64,000 bases of DNA from Mucilaginibacter terrigena (GTDB lineage: Bacteria > Bacteroidota > Bacteroidia > Sphingobacteriales > Sphingobacteriaceae): the NCBI RefSeq assembly GCF_004168255.1, contig NZ_SEWG01000004.1, positions 1 to 64,000 on the forward strand, given 5' to 3'. Both the position numbers and the translations under genes were made by a program. Positions 1 to 8,853 of the stretch are shown here, piece after piece. The stretch's first letter is position 1; each line of letters opens with the position of its first letter. The notes beneath the pieces were generated by a model that was not told the origin of the DNA, ran no database searches, and worked only from the letters and a program-made list of their open reading frames with translations.

Positions 1-23
1 AGTGGTATAAAATGTTACAGTCT

Positions 24-90
24 TATTTCGGATTTCGAATTTTCAATTTCGGATTTATTTTCTTTCGGACTTTCGACTATCGACTTAAGA
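24..90. repeat. TTCGGATTTCGAA / CTTTCGACT degenerate short-period array
   Basis: Low-complexity stretch built from variants of ATTTCGGATTTCGAATTTTC followed by TTTCGGACTTTCGACTATCG, ending two bases before the gatC stop codon. The same motifs recur at 15159-15306, 22648-22677, 44503-44535 and 52283-52308, always between genes. No coding potential was seen. It resembles the other short-period intergenic arrays of this window. Confidence 0.6.
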
Positions 91-91
91 C

Positions 92-379
92 TTATTTAAT
101 CACCTTCGCTACTAAAAAATGGCTTTTATCATGGTCGGGCGCGTTAAGCAGTGCCTCTTCTGTAGTAATTTCTTGTTTTACTACGTCTTCGCGCAGCATG
201 TTTGGCTCGGCGGTCATATAAACAAGGGGCTCAACGCCGGTGGTGTCTACCTCGTTCAGCTTATCCATAAAGCCCAGTATCTTGTTCATGTCTTTGATCA
301 TTTCCTGCTTTTCGCCGGGTGCAAGTTCCAGCCTGGCCAGGTGTGCAATTTTATCAACCGTTTGTTCGTCTATGGTCAT
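92..379 (-). CDS. gatC: Asp-tRNA(Asn)/Glu-tRNA(Gln) amidotransferase subunit C (GatC)
   Basis: Small 95-residue subunit of the GatCAB amidotransferase, which converts mischarged Glu-tRNA(Gln) or Asp-tRNA(Asn) to the correct aminoacyl-tRNA; GatC acts as a clamp that stabilises GatA. The protein begins MTIDEQTVDKIAHLARLEL, the usual GatC opening, and ends with the PN-LREDVV segment typical of the family (EPNMLREDVVKQE). I chose the ATG at 379 because family similarity starts there; the frame runs on upstream without similarity. The start lies inside the 3' end of the upstream acyltransferase (26-nt overlap), so translational coupling is likely. gatA and gatB are not in the window. Confidence 0.93.
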   Translation of the reverse strand: MTIDEQTVDKIAHLARLELAPGEKQEMIKDMNKILGFMDKLNEVDTTGVEPLVYMTAEPNMLREDVVKQEITTEEALLNAPDHDKSHFLVAKVIK

Positions 380-1106
380 GTTCTTCAATCTTTTTACTGA
401 TGATGGCGTGCACCTGGTCGCGCAGGGCGTCTGCATCATTTATAGTTAAATGCGCCGTATCGATAGGCTTATGTACAAATATATCACATACACCCGGTTT
501 CGAGCCATACTTTTTACCGTCATCCCATAAAACTTTCCAGGTGTTTACAGATGTTACCGGGATGATAGGCACTTTAAGCTCGATAGCCATGCGGAAGGGC
601 CCGTTCTTAAACTGGTGCAGATCCGGCGGGTAGCTGTCGGGTATAGTTGCCTCGGGGAATATAATAACCGTAACACCTTTCTCCAGCCTGTCCATTGCGG
701 CTTTAAATGCGCGGAAGGACGCCATTTTGCTTTCCCTGTTCACCGGGATATCTACCGTACGGAAGAAAAGGCGGGTAACTATACCGTCCTGTAGCTCCTG
801 CTTACCCATAAAACAGCAATTGCTTTTTACCAGCAGGCTCATGGCCGTAATATCTAAATTTGAGGTGTGGTTAGGGCAAACTATATAGGTATTGCTCCAG
901 TTTACAGGCGTTTCGAAATGGTAGCGATACCTGATCCCCACACAAAACGAGCTTACCTGCCCCCAAACACGGCGCATAGCAGTCATGTTTTTATACGTTT
1001 CGGGCTTACGCGAAAAATAATAAAGGAAAGGCCATAGCAAAAAGTAGAAAAATCCCACGCTGCCCTGGTAAAGGTACAGGTGCATTTTCTTCAATATAAT
1101 TTTCAT
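354..1106 (-). CDS. 1-acyl-sn-glycerol-3-phosphate acyltransferase (PlsC family)
   Basis: About 250 residues, membrane-associated acyltransferase of phospholipid synthesis, transferring an acyl chain to lysophosphatidic acid. The HX4D catalytic motif is NHTSNLD (H80, D85) and the substrate motif is FPEAT near residue 150, a variant of the more usual FPEGT. A hydrophobic N-terminal stretch (residues 17-32) would anchor it at the inner membrane. The ATG at 1106 is preferred over an in-frame TTG three codons upstream. The 3' end overlaps gatC by 26 nt, so the two genes probably form an operon. Members of this family can also act on other lysolipids, so the exact substrate is inferred. Confidence 0.88.
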   Translation of the reverse strand: MKIILKKMHLYLYQGSVGFFYFLLWPFLYYFSRKPETYKNMTAMRRVWGQVSSFCVGIRYRYHFETPVNWSNTYIVCPNHTSNLDITAMSLLVKSNCCFMGKQELQDGIVTRLFFRTVDIPVNRESKMASFRAFKAAMDRLEKGVTVIIFPEATIPDSYPPDLHQFKNGPFRMAIELKVPIIPVTSVNTWKVLWDDGKKYGSKPGVCDIFVHKPIDTAHLTINDADALRDQVHAIISKKIEEHDHRRTNG

Positions 1107-1141
1107 CGACCCCAAAAATAGAAAAAATAGTAACTATTCAA

Positions 1142-1446
1142 GCCCCCTGTAAATGGCGTAGCTAAGCCCCGCTATAAACGGCGTAGCTAAGCCCCCTCTA
1201 AACCTCCCCCGATAGGGGAGACTTTCCTTCTTAAAGCCCCTCTCTTTCGGATAGGGTTTGGGGTGAGGCTAAAAATTAAGCCCCCCTCTAAACGGCATAG
1301 CTAAGCCCCCTCTAAATCTCCCCCGATAGGGGAGACTTGCCTTCTTAATGCCCCTCTCTTTCGGAGAGGGGTTTGGGGTGAGGCTTGTGAGCGTACTTTT
1401 TAAAAAAAAGCCCATCTCCCCCGGAGATGGGTTTGGGGTGAGGCTA
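1142..1446. repeat. Composite CT/GA-rich hairpin repeat (AGCCCC family), at least three copies
   Basis: About 300 bp between the divergent acyltransferase and trpS genes. It repeats the block AAGCCCCCTCTAAATCTCC + GATAGGGGAGACTT + GCCCCTCTCTTTCGG + GGTTTGGGGTGAGGCT at least twice, and a third, shorter hairpin copy (CCCATCTCCCCCGGAGATGG) ends just before the trpS promoter. Single copies of the family lie at 11212-11301, 24852-24961 and 42130-42228. Each unit folds as one or two G/C-rich hairpins. The rest of this 364-bp gap holds the trpS -7 box and nothing else I recognise. Confidence 0.85.
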
Positions 1447-1454
1447 AAAATACT

Positions 1455-1462
1455 TACTTTCG
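1455..1462 (+). promoter_or_regulatory. Candidate Bacteroidota -7 box for trpS (TACTTTCG)
   Basis: TACTTTCG differs in one base from the phylum's TAnnTTTG -7 element and ends eight bases before the trpS ATG, implying a very short 5' leader. No convincing -33 TTG was seen at the expected distance because the repeat runs up to this point. Confidence 0.5.
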
Positions 1463-1470
1463 CCCCCTAT

Positions 1471-2466
1471 ATGGAAACTGTTGTTAGTGGCATACGCTCT
1501 ACCGGGAATTTACACCTGGGTAATTACTACGGGGCGATACAAAACTTTGTGAAAATGCAGAACGAATACAAGTGCTATTTTTTTATAGCCGATCTGCACT
1601 CGTTGACTACGCACCCCACCCCTGCCAACCTGCACGGCACTGCCAAACAGGTTTTGGTGGAGTACCTGGCCGCGGGCATCGATCCCGAAAAAGCTACCAT
1701 TTATTTGCAAAGCGATGTACCCGAAGTAATAGAACTTTACCTGTACCTGAATATGAACGCCTACCAGGGCGAACTGGAACGCAGCACATCGTTTAAAGAT
1801 AAGGTACGCGCCAACCCCGATAACGTTAACGCGGGCCTGTTAACCTACCCGGTTTTAATGGCTGCCGATATATTGATACACCACGCTACCAAAGTGCCTG
1901 TTGGTAAAGACCAGGAACAGCACCTGGAAATGTCGCGCACATTTGGCAACCGCTTTAACCGGCTTTATAACAACGATTATTTTACCGAGCCTTACGCGTT
2001 TAACTTTAGCGAGAGCCTGGTAAAAATACCCGGACTTGACGGTAAGGGCAAAATGGGTAAAAGCGAAGGCGAGGGCAATGCTATTTTCCTGTCGGATACG
2101 CCCGAAGCCATCCGCAAAAAAGTGATGCGTGCCGTAACCGATGCCGGCCCAACACAGGATAACCAGCCAAAACCACAGGAGATCCAAAACCTGTTCGATC
2201 TGATGAAGGTGGTATCCACACCGGATACTTTGGAGCATTTTGATAACCTGTACAATACCTGCGCCATCCGATACGGCGACTTGAAAAAACAGCTTGCCGA
2301 GGATATGATCATCGCCACGGCGCCCATCCGCGAAAAAATACAGGATATAGCAAACGATGCCCCTTTATTAAGGCAGGTAGCCCGCTATGGCGCCACCAAA
2401 GCCCGCGAAAGCGCTTCAAAAACCATTAAGGAAGTAAGGGAAATTATTGGTTTCAGGAATTTTTAG
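1471..2466 (+). CDS. trpS: Tryptophanyl-tRNA synthetase (TrpRS)
   Basis: Class I aminoacyl-tRNA synthetase charging tRNA(Trp), 331 residues, the usual length for bacterial TrpRS. The HIGH-type signature is GNLHLGNYYG (residues 12-21) and the KMSKS loop is KMGKS (194-198), with Gly in place of the first Ser. The start METVVSGIRSTGN matches the family; the frame is open upstream, but that part translates the intergenic repeat and is not protein-like. A TACTTTCG box sits directly before it. It is divergent from the acyltransferase and followed by a deoxynucleoside kinase across a repeat-filled gap. Confidence 0.96.
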   Translation: METVVSGIRSTGNLHLGNYYGAIQNFVKMQNEYKCYFFIADLHSLTTHPTPANLHGTAKQVLVEYLAAGIDPEKATIYLQSDVPEVIELYLYLNMNAYQGELERSTSFKDKVRANPDNVNAGLLTYPVLMAADILIHHATKVPVGKDQEQHLEMSRTFGNRFNRLYNNDYFTEPYAFNFSESLVKIPGLDGKGKMGKSEGEGNAIFLSDTPEAIRKKVMRAVTDAGPTQDNQPKPQEIQNLFDLMKVVSTPDTLEHFDNLYNTCAIRYGDLKKQLAEDMIIATAPIREKIQDIANDAPLLRQVARYGATKARESASKTIKEVREIIGFRNF

Positions 2467-2475
2467 GAAGTTCGT

Positions 2476-2575
2476 AGTTGATGGTTCATGGTTCATAGCG
2501 TATATTAGCCAAGTAGCTATTGTAGTTTATGGGCGGTGTTTCCAACCATGAACTATGATCTATTAACCATGAACA
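2476..2575. repeat. GTTCATGGTTCATAG / CCATGAACTATGATC inverted array
   Basis: Left part reads as repeats of GTTCATGG/GTTCATAG and the right part as the complement (CCATGAACTATGATC, CCATGAAC). The same family is at 18051-18118 and 63113-63182. It lies between trpS and the nucleoside kinase and runs to within about 20 bases of the kinase start, so some in-frame ATGs upstream of the real start come from the repeat. Confidence 0.7.
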
Positions 2576-2595
2576 AAAATCGCAATAATAAGAAT

Positions 2596-3210
2596 ATGCA
2601 CATAGCTATTGTAGGAAATATTGGCGCCGGTAAAACTACCCTTACCGAAATGTTAGCTAAAAATTACGGATGGGAGCCCCTTTACGAGGCGGTTGATAAT
2701 AACCCCTACCTGGAAGATTTTTATAACGAAATGAAGCGCTGGAGCTTTAACCTGCAGATCTATTTCCTTAACAGCCGCTACCGCCAGATCATCGATATTC
2801 AAAAAAATGGCCGCGATATTATCCAGGACCGTACCATTTACGAGGATGCCTACATTTTTGCCGAGAACCTGCACGATATGGGGCTGATGACCACCCGCGA
2901 CTACGAGAACTACCAAAGCATGTTTGATAACATTACCGAGTTTATTAAACCGCCCGACCTGCTGGTGTACCTAAAAGCATCTGTACCTACTCTTGTAAAC
3001 AACATCCAGCGCCGCGGCCGCGAGTACGAAATAGGCATCCGCATAGATTACCTGTCCAAACTGAACGAGAAATACGACAAATGGATAAAAGGCTATAACC
3101 TGGGTAAACTGCTGGTGCTTGATAAAGACAACCTGGACTTTGCCAATAACACCGAAGATATGGCCACTATTGTGAATTTGATAGAGCGCGAAGTGAACGG
3201 GTTATTTTAA
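2596..3210 (+). CDS. Deoxynucleoside kinase (dNK/dGK-dAK family)
   Basis: 204-residue cytosolic P-loop kinase that phosphorylates deoxynucleosides in the salvage pathway. The Walker A is GNIGAGKTT (residues 7-15); EAVDNNPYLEDFY, the RYRQI helix and the ERxI-type DRTIYED motif follow, and the LID region is RRGREYE. These are the hallmarks of the dCK/dGK-like family; which base is preferred cannot be read from the sequence. The ATG at 2596 is chosen because the protein proper (MHIAIVGNIG) starts there. Two earlier in-frame ATGs fall in or beside the repeat array. Confidence 0.9.
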   Translation: MHIAIVGNIGAGKTTLTEMLAKNYGWEPLYEAVDNNPYLEDFYNEMKRWSFNLQIYFLNSRYRQIIDIQKNGRDIIQDRTIYEDAYIFAENLHDMGLMTTRDYENYQSMFDNITEFIKPPDLLVYLKASVPTLVNNIQRRGREYEIGIRIDYLSKLNEKYDKWIKGYNLGKLLVLDKDNLDFANNTEDMATIVNLIEREVNGLF

Positions 3211-3221
3211 ATTCGATTTTC

Positions 3222-3520
3222 CCATGCTCCGTTAGGAGCTACCGCTCTGTAGAAAAAAATTCAACGTTCTTTGCCTCGTAGAGGCTACCCTTTGTTTGCC
3301 TTTCTATTTTGGGTTGCATCTACGGAGCAACTAATCATTTCCTGCTACTGGCTACAAAGCGATAACTCTAACGGAGCAGAATCCCCTGTCGGGCGCTTTC
3401 GTCTTTGTTGGTGTTGTCACCAACAAATCGCCGTGCATCCGAACCTTTCATTTAGCCGTCCTAAATATTGTTGGTGACAACACCAACAAAGGCCAAATTA
3501 TCCATAGCTACCGCAAGTGT
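3222..3520. repeat. Nested palindromic intergenic element (GCTCCGTTAGGAGC and TTGTTGGTG/CACCAACAA arms)
   Basis: Gene-free 344-bp stretch between the kinase and the convergent unknown gene. It contains GCTCCGTTAGGAGCTACC near 3228 with its partial complement CTAACGGAGCAG near 3368. It also has a perfect 24-nt inverted repeat, 3403-3426 against 3468-3491, whose arms are themselves palindromic (TTGTTGGTG...CACCAACAA). A 69-residue open frame across it reads the repeat and is not protein-like. Parts of the family (CTACGGAGCGG, CTCCTCCGGAGTT) recur near 52185-52250. Confidence 0.8.
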
Positions 3521-3554
3521 GCCCGCTTATGGCCGCCTACATTCTTTTCCTGAA

Positions 3555-4430
3555 CTATTTAATGGGAAGTATCATTTTTATAACTTTTCCTGTATCATCA
3601 AATTCGGCGTCAAAAATCAATTTATGCTCTGGTGAATACTCCTGCCACCTGCCAAGCCGAACTTCGTAATATTGATTTTTACCGATTATGGCCGCAGCAG
3701 CAGTAAGCTGCTTTTCTACAATAACAAAGCAATTTAAGTGGGTGTCATTCAAAGGGGCATACAGGGGTTTTTGATAATTAATATTATTTGCGCCATATTC
3801 CTGATTATAAAAACCCTTCCAATTAATAATTTCAACAGCGCTTATTACCTTATTCGAATAAAACTTTTCATCAAAAGGCCATACCTTAATCGTAGTATCT
3901 TTAGCTACATAAAAACCGATACTATCCTTATTAGTGTAATAAAAATATCGTGACGCATCGGTAGATGACCATTCAAAATTGGGGAAGGCCTTTTCTACAT
4001 CTTTTACAGTTGTTATCCCGGGCTCCGTTTTAAATCCCCTTATATTTCCCGAAAAACCTTTCAGTAATCTTATTTTGGTAATAACCTCCGTGCTATCATT
4101 TCCCTGTAATACAACCATGCCCGGTTTTATGGTATAGCCATGGCTTAAAACATTACTCCCCCAGCTACTGCCTTGTAAAGTGGCGTTTATGCTATCTATG
4201 TCACCCATATTCAAATCATTCACCTTTACCCGCGACAATTTATACCCGGCGTTCTTTAGATCGGCAAGGGTGGTAAAACCGGGGGCTATCTTGTCAACCG
4301 TTAAGCCAGGTAAATAACTACTGTTATAGAGCGAATCTTTAGGTTTAAAAGGAAAACGCTGCGCCTCTGTTTTGAGTGAACTTAAAACAATAAAAAGTGA
4401 GAGTATTAAAATTTGTGGGCGGATCTTCAT
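3555..4430 (-). CDS. Secreted protein of unknown function
   Basis: 291 residues with a clear N-terminal signal peptide: MKIRP, then a hydrophobic core about residues 7-18 and a likely cleavage site after EA around residue 23. The rest is soluble, beta-rich looking, with aromatic and Asn/Lys-rich stretches and no motif I recognise. It is single in its transcription unit on the minus strand, flanked by a palindromic repeat element downstream and the pyrG promoter region upstream. A periplasmic or surface location is inferred. Codon use is ordinary for the window and there is no sign of truncation. Confidence 0.75.
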   Translation of the reverse strand: MKIRPQILILSLFIVLSSLKTEAQRFPFKPKDSLYNSSYLPGLTVDKIAPGFTTLADLKNAGYKLSRVKVNDLNMGDIDSINATLQGSSWGSNVLSHGYTIKPGMVVLQGNDSTEVITKIRLLKGFSGNIRGFKTEPGITTVKDVEKAFPNFEWSSTDASRYFYYTNKDSIGFYVAKDTTIKVWPFDEKFYSNKVISAVEIINWKGFYNQEYGANNINYQKPLYAPLNDTHLNCFVIVEKQLTAAAAIIGKNQYYEVRLGRWQEYSPEHKLIFDAEFDDTGKVIKMILPIK

Positions 4431-4580
4431 GATTGAGGTTTGGTTAAAGATAACATATCATACATCAATTCTCTTAAAAATGCTAACCGATTATTTGCAT
4501 GCCTTAACACACCCAAATTTTCCCCAACAAAAACCTTTTCCACAAATGTGATTTGAGCCCATAAATCCCGTAAATATTCC

Positions 4581-4588
4581 TACTTTTG
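4581..4588 (+). promoter_or_regulatory. -7 box TACTTTTG upstream of pyrG
   Basis: Exact match to the Bacteroidota TAnnTTTG -7 element, 61 bases before the pyrG ATG. The closest TTG upstream (4553-4555) is 25 bases away, longer than the usual 17-23. Confidence 0.65.
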
Positions 4589-4649
4589 TATCCCGTACAC
4601 AAACAATTGGTTTCGGCTTAAAAACCGCTTACCGGATTTCAAAAAAATC

Positions 4650-6260
4650 ATGACTAAATACATTTTTGTTACGGGTGGAGTTACCTCATCGTTAGGAAAA
4701 GGCATTATTTCGGCCTCATTAGCTAAACTTTTACAGGCACGCGGCTATCGCGTAACCATCCAAAAATTCGATCCCTACATTAACATTGATCCGGGTACTT
4801 TAAACCCTTACGAGCATGGCGAATGCTATGTGACCGAGGATGGTGCCGAAACAGACCTTGACCTTGGCCATTACGAGCGTTTTTTAAATACGCCTACCTC
4901 AAAAGCCAATAATATTACCACCGGCCGCATTTACCAGAATGTGATAAACCGCGAACGCGAAGGCGCATTCCTTGGTAAAACCGTGCAGGTTGTACCCCAC
5001 ATTACCGACGAGATAAAACGCAACATGCGCATACTTGGCGAAACGGGCGATTACGATATTGTGATCACCGAAATTGGCGGTACCGTGGGTGATATCGAAT
5101 CGTTACCGTTTGTGGAAGCCGTGAGGCAGTTTAAATGGGAAGCAGGCCCCGGCAACGCGCTGGTTATACACCTTACCCTTATCCCTTTCCTTGCTGCAGC
5201 CGGCGAGTTAAAAACAAAGCCTACACAACACTCGGTTAAAATGCTGCTGGAGTATGGGATACAGCCGGATATACTGGTTTGCCGTACCGAGCACCATATC
5301 AATATGGATATCAGGAAAAAAATCGCGCTGTTTTGTAACGTTAACATCAACGCCGTTGTCGAATCGATGGATGCATCAACCATTTACGATGTGCCGTTGC
5401 TGATGCTGAAAGAACAACTGGACAAAACCGTTTTAACAAAACTAAAGCTATCGCACAAAAGCGAGCCTAACCTTGATAACTGGAAAGATTTTCTTGGTCG
5501 CTTAAAAAACCCTACATCCGAAGTAAAAATTGGCCTTGTAGGTAAATATGTTGAACTTCCCGATGCTTATAAATCCATTATAGAAGCATTTATACATGCC
5601 GGTGCCAAAAACGAATGTAAGGTGCGCGTGCAATACATCCCGTCGGAACAATTAACGCCGGGCAACGCCATCGAAAAGCTGCGCGGCCTGCATGGTGTGC
5701 TGGTTGCGCCCGGCTTTGGCGAGCGCGGCTTTGAAGGTAAAATAGAAGCCATACGCTACGTGCGCGAAAACAATATCCCTTTCTTTGGCATATGCCTGGG
5801 TATGCAATGCGCGGTGGTAGAGTTTGGCCGCAATGTTTTGGGCCTAAAAGATGCCAGCAGCACCGAAATGAACCCCGATACCCCTAACCCGGTTATTGAT
5901 ATGATGGAAGAGCAAAAGGGTATTGTAAATAAAGGCGGCACTATGCGTTTGGGCGCTTACCCATGCGATTTGAAAAAGAATAGCAAAGCGGCCTTAGCTT
6001 ACGGCAAAACCCACATCAGCGAGCGCCACAGGCACCGCTACGAGTTTAATAACAAATATTTAAAGGATTACGAGCACGCCGGTTTAACGCCATCGGGTAT
6101 TAACCCGGATAATGGCCTGGTGGAAGTTGTTGAGCTTAAAAACCACCCGTTTTTTGTAGGCGCGCAGTTTCACCCCGAATTAAAATCAACAGTTGCTAAT
6201 CCGCACCCACTTTTTATTAACTTTGTCGCCGCTTCGCTGGGTTATGCCCGCAAGAACTGA
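4650..6260 (+). CDS. pyrG: CTP synthase
   Basis: 536 residues, the normal length. It aminates UTP to CTP with glutamine and ATP, the last step of pyrimidine nucleotide synthesis. The N-terminal synthase domain begins [18 protein letters not shown] with the P-loop. The glutaminase domain covers about residues 290-536, with the nucleophile in GICLGMQ (C382) and the FHPE histidine/glutamate near the end. yidC follows after only 23 bases, which suggests co-transcription from the TACTTTTG promoter. Confidence 0.98.
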   Translation: MTKYIFVTGGVTSSLGKGIISASLAKLLQARGYRVTIQKFDPYINIDPGTLNPYEHGECYVTEDGAETDLDLGHYERFLNTPTSKANNITTGRIYQNVINREREGAFLGKTVQVVPHITDEIKRNMRILGETGDYDIVITEIGGTVGDIESLPFVEAVRQFKWEAGPGNALVIHLTLIPFLAAAGELKTKPTQHSVKMLLEYGIQPDILVCRTEHHINMDIRKKIALFCNVNINAVVESMDASTIYDVPLLMLKEQLDKTVLTKLKLSHKSEPNLDNWKDFLGRLKNPTSEVKIGLVGKYVELPDAYKSIIEAFIHAGAKNECKVRVQYIPSEQLTPGNAIEKLRGLHGVLVAPGFGERGFEGKIEAIRYVRENNIPFFGICLGMQCAVVEFGRNVLGLKDASSTEMNPDTPNPVIDMMEEQKGIVNKGGTMRLGAYPCDLKKNSKAALAYGKTHISERHRHRYEFNNKYLKDYEHAGLTPSGINPDNGLVEVVELKNHPFFVGAQFHPELKSTVANPHPLFINFVAASLGYARKN

Positions 6261-6283
6261 TTAATAGTACGATACGATACATA

Positions 6284-8119
6284 ATGGATAAAAATACGTT
6301 TACAGGGTTATTCCTGATCATGATAATTATGGGCGCTTCCATATATTTCATGAAACCTTCTGAAGCTGATATCAAAAAAGAACAGCTTACCGTTCACCAG
6401 GACTCGATAAAAAAAGGCCTGATAAAAACACCGGCCGCTACCACCGCAACCGTTGCCAAGGCCGATACCGTTAAAAAAAACGGCGCTGTTGATTCTGCCG
6501 TTTTAAAATCGCCTTTTGGCGCTGCTACCGTGGGTACCGAGCAATTTGTAACCATCGGCAATAAAGAATTAAGCCTGAAGCTATCTACCAAAGGCGGTCG
6601 AATTTTTACTGCCGAGCTAAAAAACTATAAAACCTTCAATAAAAAACCATTGATCTTGTTTGATGGGAAGGATAATAAGTTTGGTTTAACACTTAAAGCC
6701 GGCGACAGGACACTGAACACCAACGACCTTTATTTTACCCCAAGCACCACCTCGCTACAGGTTGCCGAAAAGGATTCGGGCTCTGTTACCATGCGTTTAA
6801 GCTACAGCCCTACGCAGTATATCGATTATATATATACGCTTAAGGGTACAGGTTTTAAACTGGGCTTAACCATTAAATCGACCGGGCTTGAGCAGGTTGT
6901 GGGTACCAGCACGGTATATAATCTTAACTGGTCGGCAAGTTTGCCAAAACAGGAAAAAGATATTGCCCAGGAACGCCAGTACACCACCGTGTATTTTAAA
7001 AACACCGATAACGAGGTGGATTACCTGAGCGAAGCCAAGGACGACCAAAAGGTAATTGCCGATAAAAAGATCCAGTGGGTAGCGTTTAAACAGCATTTTT
7101 TCTCGAATGTGCTGATCACTAAGGACGGTATCACAAAATCTGACCTTGCGGTATCTACCAATGTAGCTGATACCAGCGACGTAAAACAGATGAAGGCCGA
7201 TCTTACGCTTAACCGCAGCGCCGATGGCTCATTGCCGCTTGAGTTTTACTTTGGCCCCAACCGTTTCAACACCTTGAAAGAGCAAGGTAACGACCTGCAA
7301 AAATTAGTAAACCTGGGCTGGGGGCCATTAAAATATATAAACCAGTTTGCGGTGTTACCGTTATTTAACTTTTTGAATAAGTTTAACTGGAACTACGGTA
7401 TCATCATCCTGATATTAACCATTGTGCTTAAAGTGGTATTAGCGCCGCTTACCTATAAATCGTACCTGAGCATGGCAAAAATGCGCGTGCTTAAGCCCGA
7501 GATGGACGAGATAAAAGGCAAAGTTGGCGAAGATAACCCTACCCTTTTACAGCAGGAATACTTAAAACTTTATAAAAAAGCCGGGGTAAACCCGCTGGGT
7601 GGTTGTTTGCCGCTGCTGATACAAATGCCTATCGTAATCGCGTTCTTCCGCTTCTTCCCAAGCTTGTTTGAGCTTAGGGGCGAAAGCTTTTTATGGATGC
7701 ACGATCTATCCACCTATGATGCGGTAATTACATTTGGCACTATACCTTTTATTGGTAACCACATCAGTTTAATGTGTTTGCTGATGACGATATCTACATT
7801 GATATATACCTACTTCAATAACCAGATCTCGGGCGCTACCGGGCAAATGAAATATATAGGTTACATTACCCCTATCATTTTCCTTGCAACGCTTAACAGC
7901 TACCCGTCGGGCTTAAACTATTACTATTTTTTAGCTAACATGCTAACCTTTTTACAGCAATACATGATCAAATTTATGGTTGATGATAAAAAGATCCACG
8001 CGCAGATCCAGGAGAATAAAAAGAAACCTGATGATCCTAAAAAGAAAAAATCAGGCTTCGGTGCCAAACTCGAAGAAATGATGCGCCAGCAACAACAAGT
8101 GCAGGCAAAGAAGAAATAG
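6284..8119 (+). CDS. yidC: Membrane protein insertase YidC
   Basis: 611-residue inner-membrane insertase/chaperone that works alone or with SecYEG. Order of parts: N-terminal transmembrane helix (residues 8-22), a large periplasmic beta-domain (about 60-350), then the conserved five-helix 60KD_IMP core (about 365-560, with NWNYGIIIL and GGCLPLLIQMP). The tail is basic, rich in Lys and Gln (ends QQQQVQAKKK), a typical ribosome-contacting extension. It sits 23 bp after pyrG and is followed by a strong terminator. secDF and yajC, its functional partners, are elsewhere in the window. Confidence 0.97.
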   Translation: MDKNTFTGLFLIMIIMGASIYFMKPSEADIKKEQLTVHQDSIKKGLIKTPAATTATVAKADTVKKNGAVDSAVLKSPFGAATVGTEQFVTIGNKELSLKLSTKGGRIFTAELKNYKTFNKKPLILFDGKDNKFGLTLKAGDRTLNTNDLYFTPSTTSLQVAEKDSGSVTMRLSYSPTQYIDYIYTLKGTGFKLGLTIKSTGLEQVVGTSTVYNLNWSASLPKQEKDIAQERQYTTVYFKNTDNEVDYLSEAKDDQKVIADKKIQWVAFKQHFFSNVLITKDGITKSDLAVSTNVADTSDVKQMKADLTLNRSADGSLPLEFYFGPNRFNTLKEQGNDLQKLVNLGWGPLKYINQFAVLPLFNFLNKFNWNYGIIILILTIVLKVVLAPLTYKSYLSMAKMRVLKPEMDEIKGKVGEDNPTLLQQEYLKLYKKAGVNPLGGCLPLLIQMPIVIAFFRFFPSLFELRGESFLWMHDLSTYDAVITFGTIPFIGNHISLMCLLMTISTLIYTYFNNQISGATGQMKYIGYITPIIFLATLNSYPSGLNYYYFLANMLTFLQQYMIKFMVDDKKIHAQIQENKKKPDDPKKKKSGFGAKLEEMMRQQQQVQAKKK

Positions 8120-8164
8120 AAATTGGTGATTAGTTAATTAGAGATTAATTACTTAGATGATGGA

Positions 8165-8193
8165 AACCCACAGCTAAAAGCTGTGGGTTTTTT
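8165..8193 (+). terminator. Rho-independent terminator after yidC
   Basis: Perfect 11-bp stem AACCCACAGCT / AGCTGTGGGTT with an AAA loop, followed by a run of T. It closes the pyrG-yidC unit. Confidence 0.9.
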
Positions 8194-8216
8194 GTTGGAT
8201 AAGATTAAATTGCAGA

Positions 8217-8783
8217 ATGATTAGCAAATATAAAGGTCTTGTTGTTGAATTCATTAATGAGTCGAACTATGAATTAGGTTCAACAGATAACATAAATATA
8301 TACGATGCAATTTACAGTGATGGCAATTATAACTATCAAACTAAACATGGTATTAATGTATCTGAAAATGATAAAAAAGTTTCAAGTGCTTTACTTGTTG
8401 GTAATGGCGGTGGGATTACAGTCCATGAAAATTCTTTCGTTATAAAAAACGATGATATATTTATTTGCTGTAGCGAAATGGTTTATTCGCTCAAACTCCC
8501 TAAACTAACATTAAACTGGTATAAAGCTATTGACCAAGCTACAAACTTCGAAATTTATACGTTCAAAGACGACTTTATCATCCACGGGGAGATGTCAATA
8601 TTCAGAATTACCGCAAACTCTGAAATCAAATGGGAATTTAGTGCGAGAGATATCTTTGTAAATTTAAACAGTCACAAAGAATTTGAAATAATTGGCGAAC
8701 AAATAAAACTTGTTGATTTTCAAAATTACGAGTATATCATTGATGAAAACGGCAATGTAATTAGTGACCGCTTGTTAAAATAA
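8217..8783 (+). CDS. Hypothetical AT-rich protein, possible transferred gene
   Basis: 188 residues, soluble, no signal peptide or membrane segment. It has the look of a widespread but unassigned family: a central LLVGNGGGITVHENSF segment and FICCSEMVYSLKLP, then alternating beta-strand-like sequence to the end. The gene is clearly AT-richer than its neighbours and uses codons such as aaa, att and ata much more, suggesting recent acquisition. It is a single gene between the yidC terminator and the next promoter. Genes of this type are often immunity-like or accessory, but no partner toxin is next to it, so no function is assigned. Confidence 0.7.
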   Translation: MISKYKGLVVEFINESNYELGSTDNINIYDAIYSDGNYNYQTKHGINVSENDKKVSSALLVGNGGGITVHENSFVIKNDDIFICCSEMVYSLKLPKLTLNWYKAIDQATNFEIYTFKDDFIIHGEMSIFRITANSEIKWEFSARDIFVNLNSHKEFEIIGEQIKLVDFQNYEYIIDENGNVISDRLLK

Positions 8784-8840
8784 ATTTAAATATTTCTTTT
8801 CTTTCCACATTTCAAACTAATTTTATTAGCAAAAATGTTT

Positions 8841-8848
8841 TACATTTG
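8841..8848 (+). promoter_or_regulatory. -7 box TACATTTG before the exonuclease gene
   Basis: Exact TAnnTTTG match ending five bases before the ATG at 8854, so the transcript would be nearly leaderless. No ribosome binding site precedes the ATG. Confidence 0.65.
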
Positions 8849-8853
8849 AAACC

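Noticed and set aside
1348..1470. N-terminal extension of trpS
   Set aside because: The extra 41 residues translate the AGCCCC repeat and contain the -7 box; TrpRS similarity starts at the ATG 1471.
3271..3477. 68-residue frame in the palindromic element
   Set aside because: It translates the inverted repeat; composition is not protein-like.
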